From Lachnospiraceae bacterium (GTDB lineage Bacteria; Bacillota; Clostridia; Lachnospirales; Lachnospiraceae): 60,238 bases of DNA. The position numbers and the translations under genes were made by a program. Below the pieces are notes generated by a model. It had not been told where the DNA came from, searched no databases, and was given only the letters and a program-made list of their open reading frames with translations. The stretch is taken from the NCBI GenBank assembly GCA_017482205.1, contig JAFUNK010000006.1, positions 1 through 60,238 of the forward strand, read 5' to 3'. The stretch's first letter is position 1. The number at the start of each line of letters is the position of its first letter. Shown here piece after piece: positions 44,555-53,813 of the stretch.

Positions 44555-46392
44555 TACGCCTGTGCCTCCTTTCTCTTATCCGGATACTGGGAGTAGTATA
44601 TTTCCTGATATACTTCACAGTTTACCAACAATTCATCATGCTTTCCCATACCTGCCACTTCGCCGTCATCCAGTACAATAATCCGGTCTGCATGCAAAAT
44701 AGAGGATGCTCGCTGGGATACAATAAATACCACAGGGGCTTTTTCCATGGCATGAATAGCCCTGCGCAGTTTTAAATCCGTTGCATAATCCAGTGCCGAA
44801 GCACTGTCGTCCAATATAAGTATTTCCGGTTCTTTTACCAACGCTCTCGCAATGGTAAGACGCTGTTTCTGTCCGCCGGAAAGATTTTTACCTCCCTGAC
44901 TGACCTGTGTTTCCAAACCTTCCGGTTTATTATCCACAAATTCTGCCGACTGGGAAATTTCCAATGCACGACGTAACAGTGCATCTTCTGCTGCTTTTTC
45001 CTCTGCGGTCATTTCTTCTGCGGGCTTGGTATCACCCTTTCCCATTAACAGATTTTCTCTGATAGTACCTTTAAATAAAACTGCTTTCTGTGGCACTACG
45101 CCGATTTTCTTTCTCAGATCCTGCAAGTTATATTCTGCCACAGGTACACCATCCACCTTGACACACCCTTCTGTCGCCTCATAAAAGCGGGGTATCATAT
45201 TGATAAGGGAGGATTTTCCGGAGCCTGTACCTCCGATAATGCCGATGGTCTGTCCTCTCATCGCCTTAAAGTCAATGTCTGTAAGGCTTTCTGCACCTGC
45301 TTCCGGATAGGTTAAGGATACGTGGGAGAACTCAACTACCGGAATATCACTTGTAACCTCTGTCTGCGTTTCTTCGGCATTTGCACTTTGTGTTTCTGCC
45401 GTTGAGCCTTCTGCTGCCCTATTTTCTTCCCTGTCTGCCACTTTAAGTCCCGGTTCCATTTCCAGCACATCTCCGATACGGTTTGCACAGGCAAGAGCCT
45501 TATTCACGGTAATAATCAGATTTGCCAGTTTTACCAGTTCTACCAAAATCTGGGACATATAATTTACCAGTGCCATAACCGCTCCCTGTGTCAGAACACC
45601 GCCGTCAACTTTTACGGCTCCTGTCCACAAAAGGGCAACGGTTGCACCATTTACAATCACATAGGTCACAGGATTCATCACAGCAGAAATACGACCTACA
45701 AAAAGCTGCATGGACGTCAATCCCTCATTGGCAGCATTAAATTCTTCAATTTCTTCCTCTTCTTTATGAAATGCACGAAGCACACGCACACCGGTGAGAT
45801 TTCCTCTGGTAATGCCCAATACCTTATCCAGTCCCGTTTGTACTTTTTTGTACAAAGGAATCGTAATCAGCATGATTCCGAATACCACAATGGAAAGCAG
45901 GGGAATTACCACCACAAAAATCAGTGCTGCCTGCACATCAATGGTAAACGCCATTACCATGGCTCCCAAGACAATAAAAGGGGATCGCAGGAAAAGACGC
46001 AACACCATATTGACACCGTTCTGCACCTGATTGACATCACTTGTCATACGGGTAATCATGGTGGAAGTACCCATCTTATCCATCTGTGCAAAGGATAATT
46101 TCTGCATATGTCCGAACAGGGAATGTCTTAACTTAGTTGCAAACCCGACAGCAGCTTTTGCTGAATAATACTGGGCTGTAATGGCACAAACCAGTCCAAT
46201 AATACCTAACGTAATCATTACCAGACACATCTGCCCCACATAACCTCTGTCTTTATTTTCAATACCGATATCCACAATTCTTTTTACCACAAGCGGTATC
46301 AGTAATTCAAAGGAAGCTTCTAACATCTTAAATAAAGGTGCCAGTATGGTTTCCTTTTTGTAATCTTTTAAAAAGCCTAATAACCGTTTCAT
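44554..46392 (-). CDS. ABC exporter subunit with degenerate Walker B
   Basis: This 612-aa half-transporter has Walker A IIGGTGSGKSSLIN, signature LSGGQKQRL and Walker B EILILDDSASALD, with Asp replacing the catalytic Glu; the switch region is IVSQRAS, lacking His. An acidic insert of about 30 residues (TAETQSANAEETQTEV) precedes the ATPase. It pairs with the downstream 579-aa subunit. It belongs to a dapF-led operon. Confidence 0.92.
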   Translation of the reverse strand: MKRLLGFLKDYKKETILAPLFKMLEASFELLIPLVVKRIVDIGIENKDRGYVGQMCLVMITLGIIGLVCAITAQYYSAKAAVGFATKLRHSLFGHMQKLSFAQMDKMGTSTMITRMTSDVNQVQNGVNMVLRLFLRSPFIVLGAMVMAFTIDVQAALIFVVVIPLLSIVVFGIMLITIPLYKKVQTGLDKVLGITRGNLTGVRVLRAFHKEEEEIEEFNAANEGLTSMQLFVGRISAVMNPVTYVIVNGATVALLWTGAVKVDGGVLTQGAVMALVNYMSQILVELVKLANLIITVNKALACANRIGDVLEMEPGLKVADREENRAAEGSTAETQSANAEETQTEVTSDIPVVEFSHVSLTYPEAGAESLTDIDFKAMRGQTIGIIGGTGSGKSSLINMIPRFYEATEGCVKVDGVPVAEYNLQDLRKKIGVVPQKAVLFKGTIRENLLMGKGDTKPAEEMTAEEKAAEDALLRRALEISQSAEFVDNKPEGLETQVSQGGKNLSGGQKQRLTIARALVKEPEILILDDSASALDYATDLKLRRAIHAMEKAPVVFIVSQRASSILHADRIIVLDDGEVAGMGKHDELLVNCEVYQEIYYSQYPDKRKEAQA

Positions 46393-46407
46393 CTTTTTTG
46401 CTTTCCT

Positions 46408-47097
46408 TTAACGATAATCAAAAACCTTATTGTCCTGTTGTCCGTTAAACAGACTGTCCACATCTACATAATATTTACGGGGATTTTCCCTGTCCACATA
46501 CACTTTTACAATCTGTCCTATATAAAGGAACGGATCCTTCCAGATATTGTAGCTGCTGTAAAGATAGGTGGCTCCCGTATAAGTATCTTCGTACTTACAT
46601 TCCAGTTTCCACGGATGTCTGCCATTTACACTCATACTGTAATTCATCTGCCCGCCGGTAACTGTGGCTTCTACCACTCTGCCATTCTGAAAAAGTTCTT
46701 TCTTTTTCCTGCTTTTGATACTTACTATCAGAAAAAATATACCTCCTACAATAAAAAACGGCGCTCCTACTATACTTAAAATAAGAGTAGGCAAAAACAA
46801 CAGCATTTCCGTCCTTACCTTCTCGGGATTATCTTTTGACACATATAATATTACATCGTCTCCCTCACGCATACTGCTACTGTACTCAGATACATACGCT
46901 TCATACTGCCTGCCGTTATAAATATAAGATACCTCTATTCCTTTACCGCGCAGTTCCGTAATAGTGCCGGTAAGCTTCTCCGACGTTTTCTGCGTCCGGA
47001 CTGAAAACATTGCACATACCAGTGCAATTATCACCAGTAATACTGCTACCCCTGTAAAAGAAACAGCTAATATTTTCTCTACACGTTGTTCTTTCAT
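46408..47097 (-). CDS. DUF3592-like membrane protein
   Basis: The 229-aa protein has an N-terminal helix (VSFTGVAVLLVIIALVCAMF), a middle two-helix hairpin (TLILSIVGAPFFIVGGIFFL) and two extracytoplasmic or peripheral beta modules (EVSYIYNGRQYEAYVSEYS; VKVYVDRENPRKYYVD), typical of DUF3592. Its start overlaps dapF by 4 bases. Function unknown. Confidence 0.72.
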   Translation of the reverse strand: MKEQRVEKILAVSFTGVAVLLVIIALVCAMFSVRTQKTSEKLTGTITELRGKGIEVSYIYNGRQYEAYVSEYSSSMREGDDVILYVSKDNPEKVRTEMLLFLPTLILSIVGAPFFIVGGIFFLIVSIKSRKKKELFQNGRVVEATVTGGQMNYSMSVNGRHPWKLECKYEDTYTGATYLYSSYNIWKDPFLYIGQIVKVYVDRENPRKYYVDVDSLFNGQQDNKVFDYR

Positions 47098-47933
47098 ACT
47101 TCTACCTCTCCGTCAAACACATGGGTGGCAGGACCTGTCATATACACAAGATTTGCTTCTCTGTCCCAATGAACCTGAATTTCTCCACCTAAAACTTTTA
47201 CTGTTACATTGTCGTCCGTCAGACCGTTTAATACGCACGCCACCACGGTTGCACAGGTACCCGTACCACATGCAAGAGTTTCTCCTGTCCCACGCTCCCA
47301 AACACGCATCTGTACGGTATTTCTGTCAATAACACGCACAAATTCCGTATTGGTACGATTAGGGAAACACTCATGGTTTTCAAATAAAGGTCCAATCTTT
47401 TCAATTTCTAAATTCTCTACATCCTCCATAAACACTACTGCATGGGGATTGCCCATGGATACACAGGTCATACGATACTCCGTACCGCCTACCATAACCG
47501 GTTCATCAATTACCTGCTCCTTATCAGATTTAACAGGCACTTTTTCGGCAGAAAGCTCCGGTGCTCCCATATTGACACGCACCATCACTGCCTTGCCATC
47601 CTCCACCGTCAGCGTAATATATTTCTTCTTGCCGGCACTGACAATACAAAGTTCTTCTTTGTCCGTCAGTCCTTTATCATATACATATTTTGCCACACAA
47701 CGGATACCGTTACCGCACATCTCGGAACGGCTACCGTCTGCATTGTACATCTCCATCTCGAAATCCGCATCCTCGGCAGGGTTAATAAATATCACCCCAT
47801 CTCCTCCGATACCAAAATGTCTGTCACTGAGTCTTCTTACAAGCTCTGGTTTCTTTTCCAAATCTATTTTTTCCCTGCTGCCATCCACATACACATAATC
47901 ATTACCGCAGCCCTGCATCTTAGTAAACTTCAT
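47094..47933 (-). CDS. dapF: Diaminopimelate epimerase
   Basis: The 279-aa enzyme converts LL- to meso-diaminopimelate for lysine and peptidoglycan synthesis. Both active-site Cys are present: SEMCGNGIRCVAKY and LACGTGTCATVVA. The N-terminal MQGCGNDYVYVDG is typical. Of two adjacent ATG codons I prefer the second (47933), six bases after GGAGG. It heads a four-gene operon with the DUF3592 and ABC genes. Confidence 0.96.
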   Translation of the reverse strand: MKFTKMQGCGNDYVYVDGSREKIDLEKKPELVRRLSDRHFGIGGDGVIFINPAEDADFEMEMYNADGSRSEMCGNGIRCVAKYVYDKGLTDKEELCIVSAGKKKYITLTVEDGKAVMVRVNMGAPELSAEKVPVKSDKEQVIDEPVMVGGTEYRMTCVSMGNPHAVVFMEDVENLEIEKIGPLFENHECFPNRTNTEFVRVIDRNTVQMRVWERGTGETLACGTGTCATVVACVLNGLTDDNVTVKVLGGEIQVHWDREANLVYMTGPATHVFDGEVEV

Positions 47934-48097
47934 CATCTTCCTCCGTAGATATATTCATTTTTCCTGATTATTTGCAATAAAAGACTTTATTCTTTTGTCC
48001 AGTCCAAAATACTCCAATATTCATTATATCTCTATTTTTCTTATTTGGATATAAAAACTTATATCTTTTCTGTACAAAACTATATCTCCACAGTATC

Positions 48098-48248
48098 GCC
48101 TGCCTCTGCCGCAAAACCATATCTGCCATCAGACCCTTGGGAAACGTCGGCACTTATGCACCGTATTTTGGTGCATTATGTGTCCGCTACGTTTTCCATG
48201 GAGCGGGAGCGTGTCTGTGGCGGATATGGTTTTGCGGCAGAGGCAGGC
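48098..48248. repeat. Palindromic structured element E2
   Basis: Outer arms 48098-48127 and 48219-48248 pair over 30 bases with one G-U (GCCTGCCTCTGCCGCAAAAC...). The core 48131-48216 has AGAC/GTCT, a conserved CCCTTGGGAAACGTCGG, the stem ATGCACC/GGTGCAT (48156-48162, 48170-48176) and a GTATTTT loop. Its reverse-oriented relative is E1. It lies upstream of the membrane protein gene at 48357. Confidence 0.88.
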
Positions 48249-48356
48249 ACTCCTATGGTAGATATGGTTTTTGGTATCTTAACTTTATTTCCAACCATCG
48301 GTGCTAATCTGCTCCCTTGCCGCATATGGTATATAAAAGAAAGTGCAGGGATATTT

Positions 48357-48875
48357 ATGAGTGCAAAAACTAAAATCGTCGTACTTCATATGAAAGAGTT
48401 GATATACACAGGAATTTTTGTGGCGCTGGGCATTTTGTTTATTGTCCTGTTGATTATCATGTTTTTTCCCGACAAAGAAGAAGGCATGTCGTCCACCGGA
48501 GATGCAACCACAGAAGATACCGGTACGCCTGAAGTTTCTTACATACCCGGTGTTTACACCACCTCTCTGGTTTTAAGCGACCACACCATAGATGTAGAAG
48601 TTGCCGTTGACAAAGACAGCATTAACTCCATCCGTCTTGTCAATCTGGACGAAGCAGTGACTACCATGTATCCGCTGATTGAACCGGTATTTGATTCACT
48701 GACACAGCAGATTTATGAAAAGCAGTCCCTTGAAGAAATCACCTATGAAAACGAAAACAAATATACTGCTTTGGTTCTGTTAAATGCCATTCAAAATTCT
48801 TTGAATAAGGCTCACGAATCCAGTTCCGTTATCATCGATGACACTGCAAACATTGAAGAAGGCACCCTGCCATAG
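48357..48875 (+). CDS. Membrane-anchored FMN_bind-like protein
   Basis: The 172-aa protein has one N-terminal membrane helix (YTGIFVALGILFIVLLIIMF) and an external domain of about 110 residues (IPGVYTTSLVLSDHTIDVEV, NKYTALVLLNAIQNSLNKA) that recalls FMN_bind-like modules. ATG at 48357 follows CAGGGATATTT; the same frame is open far upstream through element E2, but those codons look non-coding. The stop lies in a terminator hairpin. Confidence 0.65.
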   Translation: MSAKTKIVVLHMKELIYTGIFVALGILFIVLLIIMFFPDKEEGMSSTGDATTEDTGTPEVSYIPGVYTTSLVLSDHTIDVEVAVDKDSINSIRLVNLDEAVTTMYPLIEPVFDSLTQQIYEKQSLEEITYENENKYTALVLLNAIQNSLNKAHESSSVIIDDTANIEEGTLP

Positions 48876-48883
48876 GGTGCCTT
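48859..48883. terminator. Two-way terminator between FMN_bind-like gene and nadE
   Basis: Arms AAGGCACCCT (48859-48868) and AGGGTGCCTT (48874-48883) with a 5-nt loop; the stop codon at 48873-48875 is inside. Confidence 0.8.
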
Positions 48884-48907
48884 TCGTATCTGTAAAAATA
48901 TTATTAT

Positions 48908-50818
48908 TTATAATGTTTCAATCTGGGACAGCCATAGTGCTGCACTGGCATCTGAAGGCATACGCAAATCGCCTCTGGGAGATACTCCCACACTTCCCAC
49001 CTTGGGACCATCCGGCAAACAGGAACGCTTAAACTGCTGGGTAAAGAACCTGCGATAAAACAACTTTAACCACTTCAAAATCTCCTCATCAGCATATTGT
49101 CCTTTAAAAGCCAGTTTTGCCACACGATATACCTTGGCAGGCTCATAACCGCAACGAAGCATATAATACAGGAAAAAGTCATGCAGTTCGTAAGGCCCTA
49201 CCAGTTCTTCCGTGCGTTGTGCAATCACACCGTCCACCGGCGGTAAAAGCTCCGGACTGACCGGTGTATCCAGTACATCCGTAAGCACCGCAGAAAGTTC
49301 TTTCTCTCCACAGGTATCCGCATAATAACGCACCAGATGGCGCATCAGTGTTTTTGGAACCCCTGCATTAACACCATACATGGACATATGGTCTCCGTTG
49401 TAGGTGGCAAAGCCCAATGCCAGTTCCGACATATCGCCCGTACCGATTACCAGTGCATTTTCCTTGTTTGCCACATCCATCAATACCTGCGTACGTTCAC
49501 GTGCCTGACTGTTTTCATAGGTCACATCATGGTTTTCCATATCCTGTCCGATATCTGCAAAATGTACCTTTACAGCTTCTTTGATATTGATTTCCAGCAA
49601 AGAAGCCCCTAATGTACGTGCCAGTCTGCATGCATTATCATAGGTTCTGTCAGTAGTACCGAAACAAGGCATGGTAATCGCCAATATATTTTCTCTCGGA
49701 ATCTCTAACAAATCAAAGGTCCGGACTGTTACAAGCAGTGCCAATGTGGAATCCAGACCTCCCGATACCCCTATCACTGCCTTTTTACAGCCGGTATGCT
49801 CATACCTTTTTTTCAGGCCGTATGCCTGAATGGACAATATTTCTTCACAACGTTTCTCTTTTTCTGCCTGTTTTTCGGGCACAAAAGGCATACAGGAAAA
49901 GGTTCTGTCCAATATAGTTTCTTCCTGCTTTAGTGCAAAAGGTACTATCAAATATTCTTTATCCGTCTTTTGGCTAAATGTGGTCATCTTGCGGCGTTCC
50001 ATCCGCAGTTTCCCCACATCAATATCCGAATAAATGCTTTCATTGGCAAAGCGCTTTGCCTGTACCAGTACGGTTCCGTTTTCCGCAATGATATTATGTC
50101 CGCCGAATACCATATCCTGTGTGGATTCTCCCTCGCCGGCTCCTGCATAAACATAACCAGCTACCAGTCTTGCACTGGCGGACTTCACAAGCATTTCCCT
50201 ATAAGCATCTTTTCCTACATTTTCACTGGACGCAGAAAGGTTTACCAACAGTGTAGCTCCTGCCATGGCATGTGCCGTAGACGGAGGATTGGGCACCCAC
50301 AAATCCTCACAGATTTCACACCCTATGGTCAGTCCTGTTACTCCGTCTGCTTCAAACAACAGATTTCCGCCAAAGGGAATTTCCTCATCTCCCACAAAAA
50401 CCGTGGAAACCGTTTCTTCTCCCGGAGTAAAATGTCTTCCTTCATAAAACTCTGCATGTGCCGGAATATTCATTTTGGGTATCAGACCCAAAATCATACC
50501 GTCCTGCAAGGCCGCTGCCACATTGTAAAGCAATCCATCTTTTTCAAAAGGCAGCCCTACAAACACCAGACTGTCATGTCCGTCCGTAAAATCGGCCAGC
50601 TTTTGTAATTGTACTTTTGCTTCTTCCAATAAAATATCCTGTAAAAACAACTCACCACAGGTATACCCTGTCAGACAAAGTTCCGGAAATACAATGATTT
50701 TCGCACCCTTTTCATATGCTTCACTCAGACGCATTTTTATCTGCTCGGCATTATAAACAGGGTCTGCTACCTTTATCTTAGGTGTAACGGCTGCTACTTT
50801 TACAAATCCTTGCTTCAT
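48908..50818 (-). CDS. nadE: Glutamine-hydrolysing NAD+ synthase
   Basis: The 636-aa protein joins an N-terminal nitrilase-type glutaminase (Glu in IVFPELCLTGYTCGEL, Cys in IGCEICEDLWVPNP) to a C-terminal NAD synthetase (PP-loop IGVSGGLDSTLALLV; ALVIGTGDMSELALG). It makes NAD+ from deamido-NAD using glutamine. It is last in the hisC-methyltransferase-hslO-nadE cluster. Confidence 0.96.
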   Translation of the reverse strand: MKQGFVKVAAVTPKIKVADPVYNAEQIKMRLSEAYEKGAKIIVFPELCLTGYTCGELFLQDILLEEAKVQLQKLADFTDGHDSLVFVGLPFEKDGLLYNVAAALQDGMILGLIPKMNIPAHAEFYEGRHFTPGEETVSTVFVGDEEIPFGGNLLFEADGVTGLTIGCEICEDLWVPNPPSTAHAMAGATLLVNLSASSENVGKDAYREMLVKSASARLVAGYVYAGAGEGESTQDMVFGGHNIIAENGTVLVQAKRFANESIYSDIDVGKLRMERRKMTTFSQKTDKEYLIVPFALKQEETILDRTFSCMPFVPEKQAEKEKRCEEILSIQAYGLKKRYEHTGCKKAVIGVSGGLDSTLALLVTVRTFDLLEIPRENILAITMPCFGTTDRTYDNACRLARTLGASLLEINIKEAVKVHFADIGQDMENHDVTYENSQARERTQVLMDVANKENALVIGTGDMSELALGFATYNGDHMSMYGVNAGVPKTLMRHLVRYYADTCGEKELSAVLTDVLDTPVSPELLPPVDGVIAQRTEELVGPYELHDFFLYYMLRCGYEPAKVYRVAKLAFKGQYADEEILKWLKLFYRRFFTQQFKRSCLPDGPKVGSVGVSPRGDLRMPSDASAALWLSQIETL

Positions 50819-50894
50819 ATCTTTTCCTCACATTAAGGTTCTCGTACCGTTTTGCCATCGGCTGTTTGCCGTCAGCCTTTGCATTAACTGTATG

Positions 50895-51776
50895 TCATCT
50901 GGTGGCACGCTTTTTCATTGCTTTTAATTCTTCTACACTAAATGCATAGTCTTTGTTGCAGAAATGGCAGTTGACATGAATCTCCTCTCCATCATCAATC
51001 ATCTCCTGCAAATCTGCACTGCCGATACTAATCAGTGCCTTTTCTACTCGTTCTTTACTGCAATTACACCAAAACTGAACCGGAGACTTGTCCGTAAATT
51101 CTACATCCATTCCTTCCAGTAAAATCTCTAATATCTGTTCGGGTGTATTGCCTGCATCCAGCAGTGCAGTTACAGACTGCACCTTGGACAGATTGGCTTC
51201 CAGTTTATCAATTACTTCATCCTCTGCAAAAGGCATAAGCTGTATAATAAAACCACCCGCCTGTTTTACGGTATTGTCCTTTTCCATCAGAACGCCCAGT
51301 CCTACGGAAGAAGGAACCTGCTCAGAGGTTGCAAAATAATAGGTGATATCCTCTGCTATTTCACCGGTCTGTAAACTAATCTGCCCCACATAGGGCTCTT
51401 TTAGTCCCATATCCTTAATAACATTCAAATAGCCTTTGCCCACTGCACCGGCAACATCCAGTTTTCCCACTGCATTGGCAGGCAAAATAACTACCGGCTG
51501 ATTGGCATAACCCTTTACATTACCTAAAGAGTCTGCCGTTACCGTCATGCCGCCCATAGGTCCATCGCCACGTATCTGTAAGGTCAGCAAATCCTTTTCT
51601 CCTTTGAGCATGCTACCCATCATACAGCCTGCGGACAAAAGTCTCCCCAGTGCTGCCGTTACAACCGGACTACTGCCGTGTAATGTCCTTGCGGTTTCTG
51701 CTATCTTTTTTGTTGTACAGGCAAATGCACGTATTTGTGCATTTGCTGCAGTTGCTCTCACTAAATAATCTGCCAT
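50895..51776 (-). CDS. hslO: Redox-regulated chaperone Hsp33
   Basis: The 293-aa chaperone has the four zinc cysteines near its C-terminus: FWCNCSKERVEKA and VNCHFCNKDY, which form a disulphide switch under oxidative stress. The N-terminal core (RGDGPMGGMTVTADSLGNVK, GYANQP) is typical. It starts 12 bases after the methyltransferase gene, so they are probably co-transcribed. Confidence 0.96.
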   Translation of the reverse strand: MADYLVRATAANAQIRAFACTTKKIAETARTLHGSSPVVTAALGRLLSAGCMMGSMLKGEKDLLTLQIRGDGPMGGMTVTADSLGNVKGYANQPVVILPANAVGKLDVAGAVGKGYLNVIKDMGLKEPYVGQISLQTGEIAEDITYYFATSEQVPSSVGLGVLMEKDNTVKQAGGFIIQLMPFAEDEVIDKLEANLSKVQSVTALLDAGNTPEQILEILLEGMDVEFTDKSPVQFWCNCSKERVEKALISIGSADLQEMIDDGEEIHVNCHFCNKDYAFSVEELKAMKKRATR

Positions 51777-51788
51777 AATCTTCTCCTG

Positions 51789-52583
51789 CTACACAGCTTT
51801 TCCTGCTACAATATATACCCGCTCGCTCTCTGCCGTAGGTATTTTCCGGGTATCTGCATCCAGAACTTCCTTAACAGAAAATCCTGCCTTTTCTACCAGT
51901 GTTTTCATTTCTTCCACCGTATATCCCTTTTGATAATGGGTTTCCGAAAATTTGCGGTAAATATCTTCCTTTTCTTTTACAAATACAGTGACCTCATATT
52001 CATTAACCGCCTCTTCGGAATAGTAATAGTTTTCCCAAATAAAGCTGCATTCTTCCCTGTTTTCTGCAATCGTAGTATCTCCAATTACCTGTGCATACTT
52101 ATACACCGTATTGAAGTCAAAGATAAAAATACCGCCCGGAAACAGATAATTGTGTACTAACCGAAACACCTGCAACAATTCGTCCTCATCTAAAATATAA
52201 TTTAACGAATCACACACACTTATAACTGTACCTACTGTACTGAAAAGTTCTATTTCCCGCATATCCTGCAAAAGATACAAGGTCTCATGTCCGGCTTCGT
52301 CCCTTTTATTCATTGCCAGCTCCAGCATGGCTTCGGAATTGTCAATGCCAATCATATCATAACCTGCTGCCGCCAGCATTTCCGTAAGGGTTCCGGTTCC
52401 ACACCCCAAATCCAGCACCAGATTGCGCTCTGAAGCCAGTGTATCCGTGCTCTTCTCCGGCTTGGAAATACCATACTCTTCTATTGTCTTTTTTATAAAA
52501 GCTGCCCATTCTTCATAAGGTGTTGCATCCATGAAGGTATCATAGACATAAGCAAAATCTGTATATGCATCCACTTTCTTCAC
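51789..52583 (-). CDS. Class I SAM-dependent methyltransferase
   Basis: The 264-aa protein has the SAM-binding motif I (LVLDLGCGTGTLTEMLAAAG), motif II (MIGIDNSEAML) and a start (AYTDFAYVYDTFMDATPYEE) typical of small-molecule methyltransferases beside housekeeping genes in Firmicutes. Substrate unknown. Confidence 0.88.
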   Translation of the reverse strand: MKKVDAYTDFAYVYDTFMDATPYEEWAAFIKKTIEEYGISKPEKSTDTLASERNLVLDLGCGTGTLTEMLAAAGYDMIGIDNSEAMLELAMNKRDEAGHETLYLLQDMREIELFSTVGTVISVCDSLNYILDEDELLQVFRLVHNYLFPGGIFIFDFNTVYKYAQVIGDTTIAENREECSFIWENYYYSEEAVNEYEVTVFVKEKEDIYRKFSETHYQKGYTVEEMKTLVEKAGFSVKEVLDADTRKIPTAESERVYIVAGKAV

Positions 52584-52644
52584 CGCTCTTTATCACCGCT
52601 TTTGCTGCGGTTGTTATATGACCTGTATTGCTCCACTTCTATTC

Positions 52645-53700
52645 CTATTGTGCCAGAATTTCTTTTAATGCTTCTATCAGCTTGTCCATCTGCTCGTCCG
52701 TACCAATGGATATACGCAAATAATCTGCAATACGTGGCTTATTCCAATGTCTGATATAAATATTGCGTTCCTTTAATGCTTCAAAAATTTCTGCACCGCT
52801 CCTGCTTTCATGCTTTGCAAAAATAAAGTTAGTCTTGGAATCCGGGAAAGTAAAGCCCAGCTCTTTCAGCCTCACCTTAGTACGTTCCCTGGTTGCCATT
52901 ACCTTGGCATTGCACTCCATAAAATAATCATTGTCCCTGACAGCTTCCGCTCCCAATACCTGGGAAGTCATATTCATAGTATAAGAGTTGAAGGAAAACT
53001 TAGTATCGTTTAAGTAACCAATCAGCTTTTCATTACCCATGGCAAAACCGATACGCATCCCTGCCATGGAACGGGACTTAGAAAAGGTCTGTACCACTAA
53101 AAGATTTTCATATTTTTCAATCAAAGGCAGACAACTTACTCCACCGAAATCTATATAAGCCTCATCCACAATCACCACTACATCGGGATTTGCTTTTACA
53201 ATTTCTTCTACCATTTCCACTGTTTCCAACACGCCTGTGGGTGCATTGGGATTGGGGAAAATAATACCGCCGTTTTCCTGTTTGTAATCCTCTGCTACCA
53301 TTTTAAACTCTTCATCCAAAGGACACAGCTTATACGGAATACGATATAAATCCGCCCATACGTCATAAAAGGAATATGTAATATCGGGGAACAGTATCGG
53401 CTTCTCCGAATTAAAAAAGGTCAAAAATGCCATTGCCAGTACATCATCCGAACCTACTCCCACAAAAATATTGGAAGGCTTTATCTGATAACGTGCTGCC
53501 AGTTCCTCCACCAATACGGTTGCCTTGGTATCAGGATATAAACGCAGGGCATCCCAGTCAAAATCCTGCAGCAGTTTTTCCACTCCCGGTGCAGGGGGAT
53601 AAGGATTTTCATTGGTATTTAACTTTATAATATCCTTTCGCACGGGCTGCTCTCCCGGTACATAAGGCACTACTTTTCTGATATTATTTTCCCAGCTCAT
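52645..53700 (-). CDS. hisC: Histidinol-phosphate aminotransferase
   Basis: The 351-aa PLP enzyme has NTNENPYPPAPGVEKL at the N-terminus, PNPNAPTG, VIVDEAYIDF and the PLP-binding Lys in TFSKSRSMAGMRIGF. It transaminates imidazole-acetol phosphate in histidine synthesis. No other his gene is nearby, so a broader aminotransferase role cannot be ruled out. Confidence 0.9.
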   Translation of the reverse strand: MSWENNIRKVVPYVPGEQPVRKDIIKLNTNENPYPPAPGVEKLLQDFDWDALRLYPDTKATVLVEELAARYQIKPSNIFVGVGSDDVLAMAFLTFFNSEKPILFPDITYSFYDVWADLYRIPYKLCPLDEEFKMVAEDYKQENGGIIFPNPNAPTGVLETVEMVEEIVKANPDVVVIVDEAYIDFGGVSCLPLIEKYENLLVVQTFSKSRSMAGMRIGFAMGNEKLIGYLNDTKFSFNSYTMNMTSQVLGAEAVRDNDYFMECNAKVMATRERTKVRLKELGFTFPDSKTNFIFAKHESRSGAEIFEALKERNIYIRHWNKPRIADYLRISIGTDEQMDKLIEALKEILAQ

Positions 53701-53813
53701 ATTTTTCTCCAGTCTTTGTATGCGGCAGATATACCCTGCCGAACTTAGTTTGTACTAGCTTCTTCCTATGAAGAAGCCAGCACCACATTCACTACGTGGC
53801 TATTTTATCATGT

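Noticed and set aside
48045-48356. N-terminal extension of the FMN_bind-like protein
   Set aside because: The open frame passes through both arms of palindrome E2 and has no ribosome site; the start at 48357 gives a normal anchor helix.
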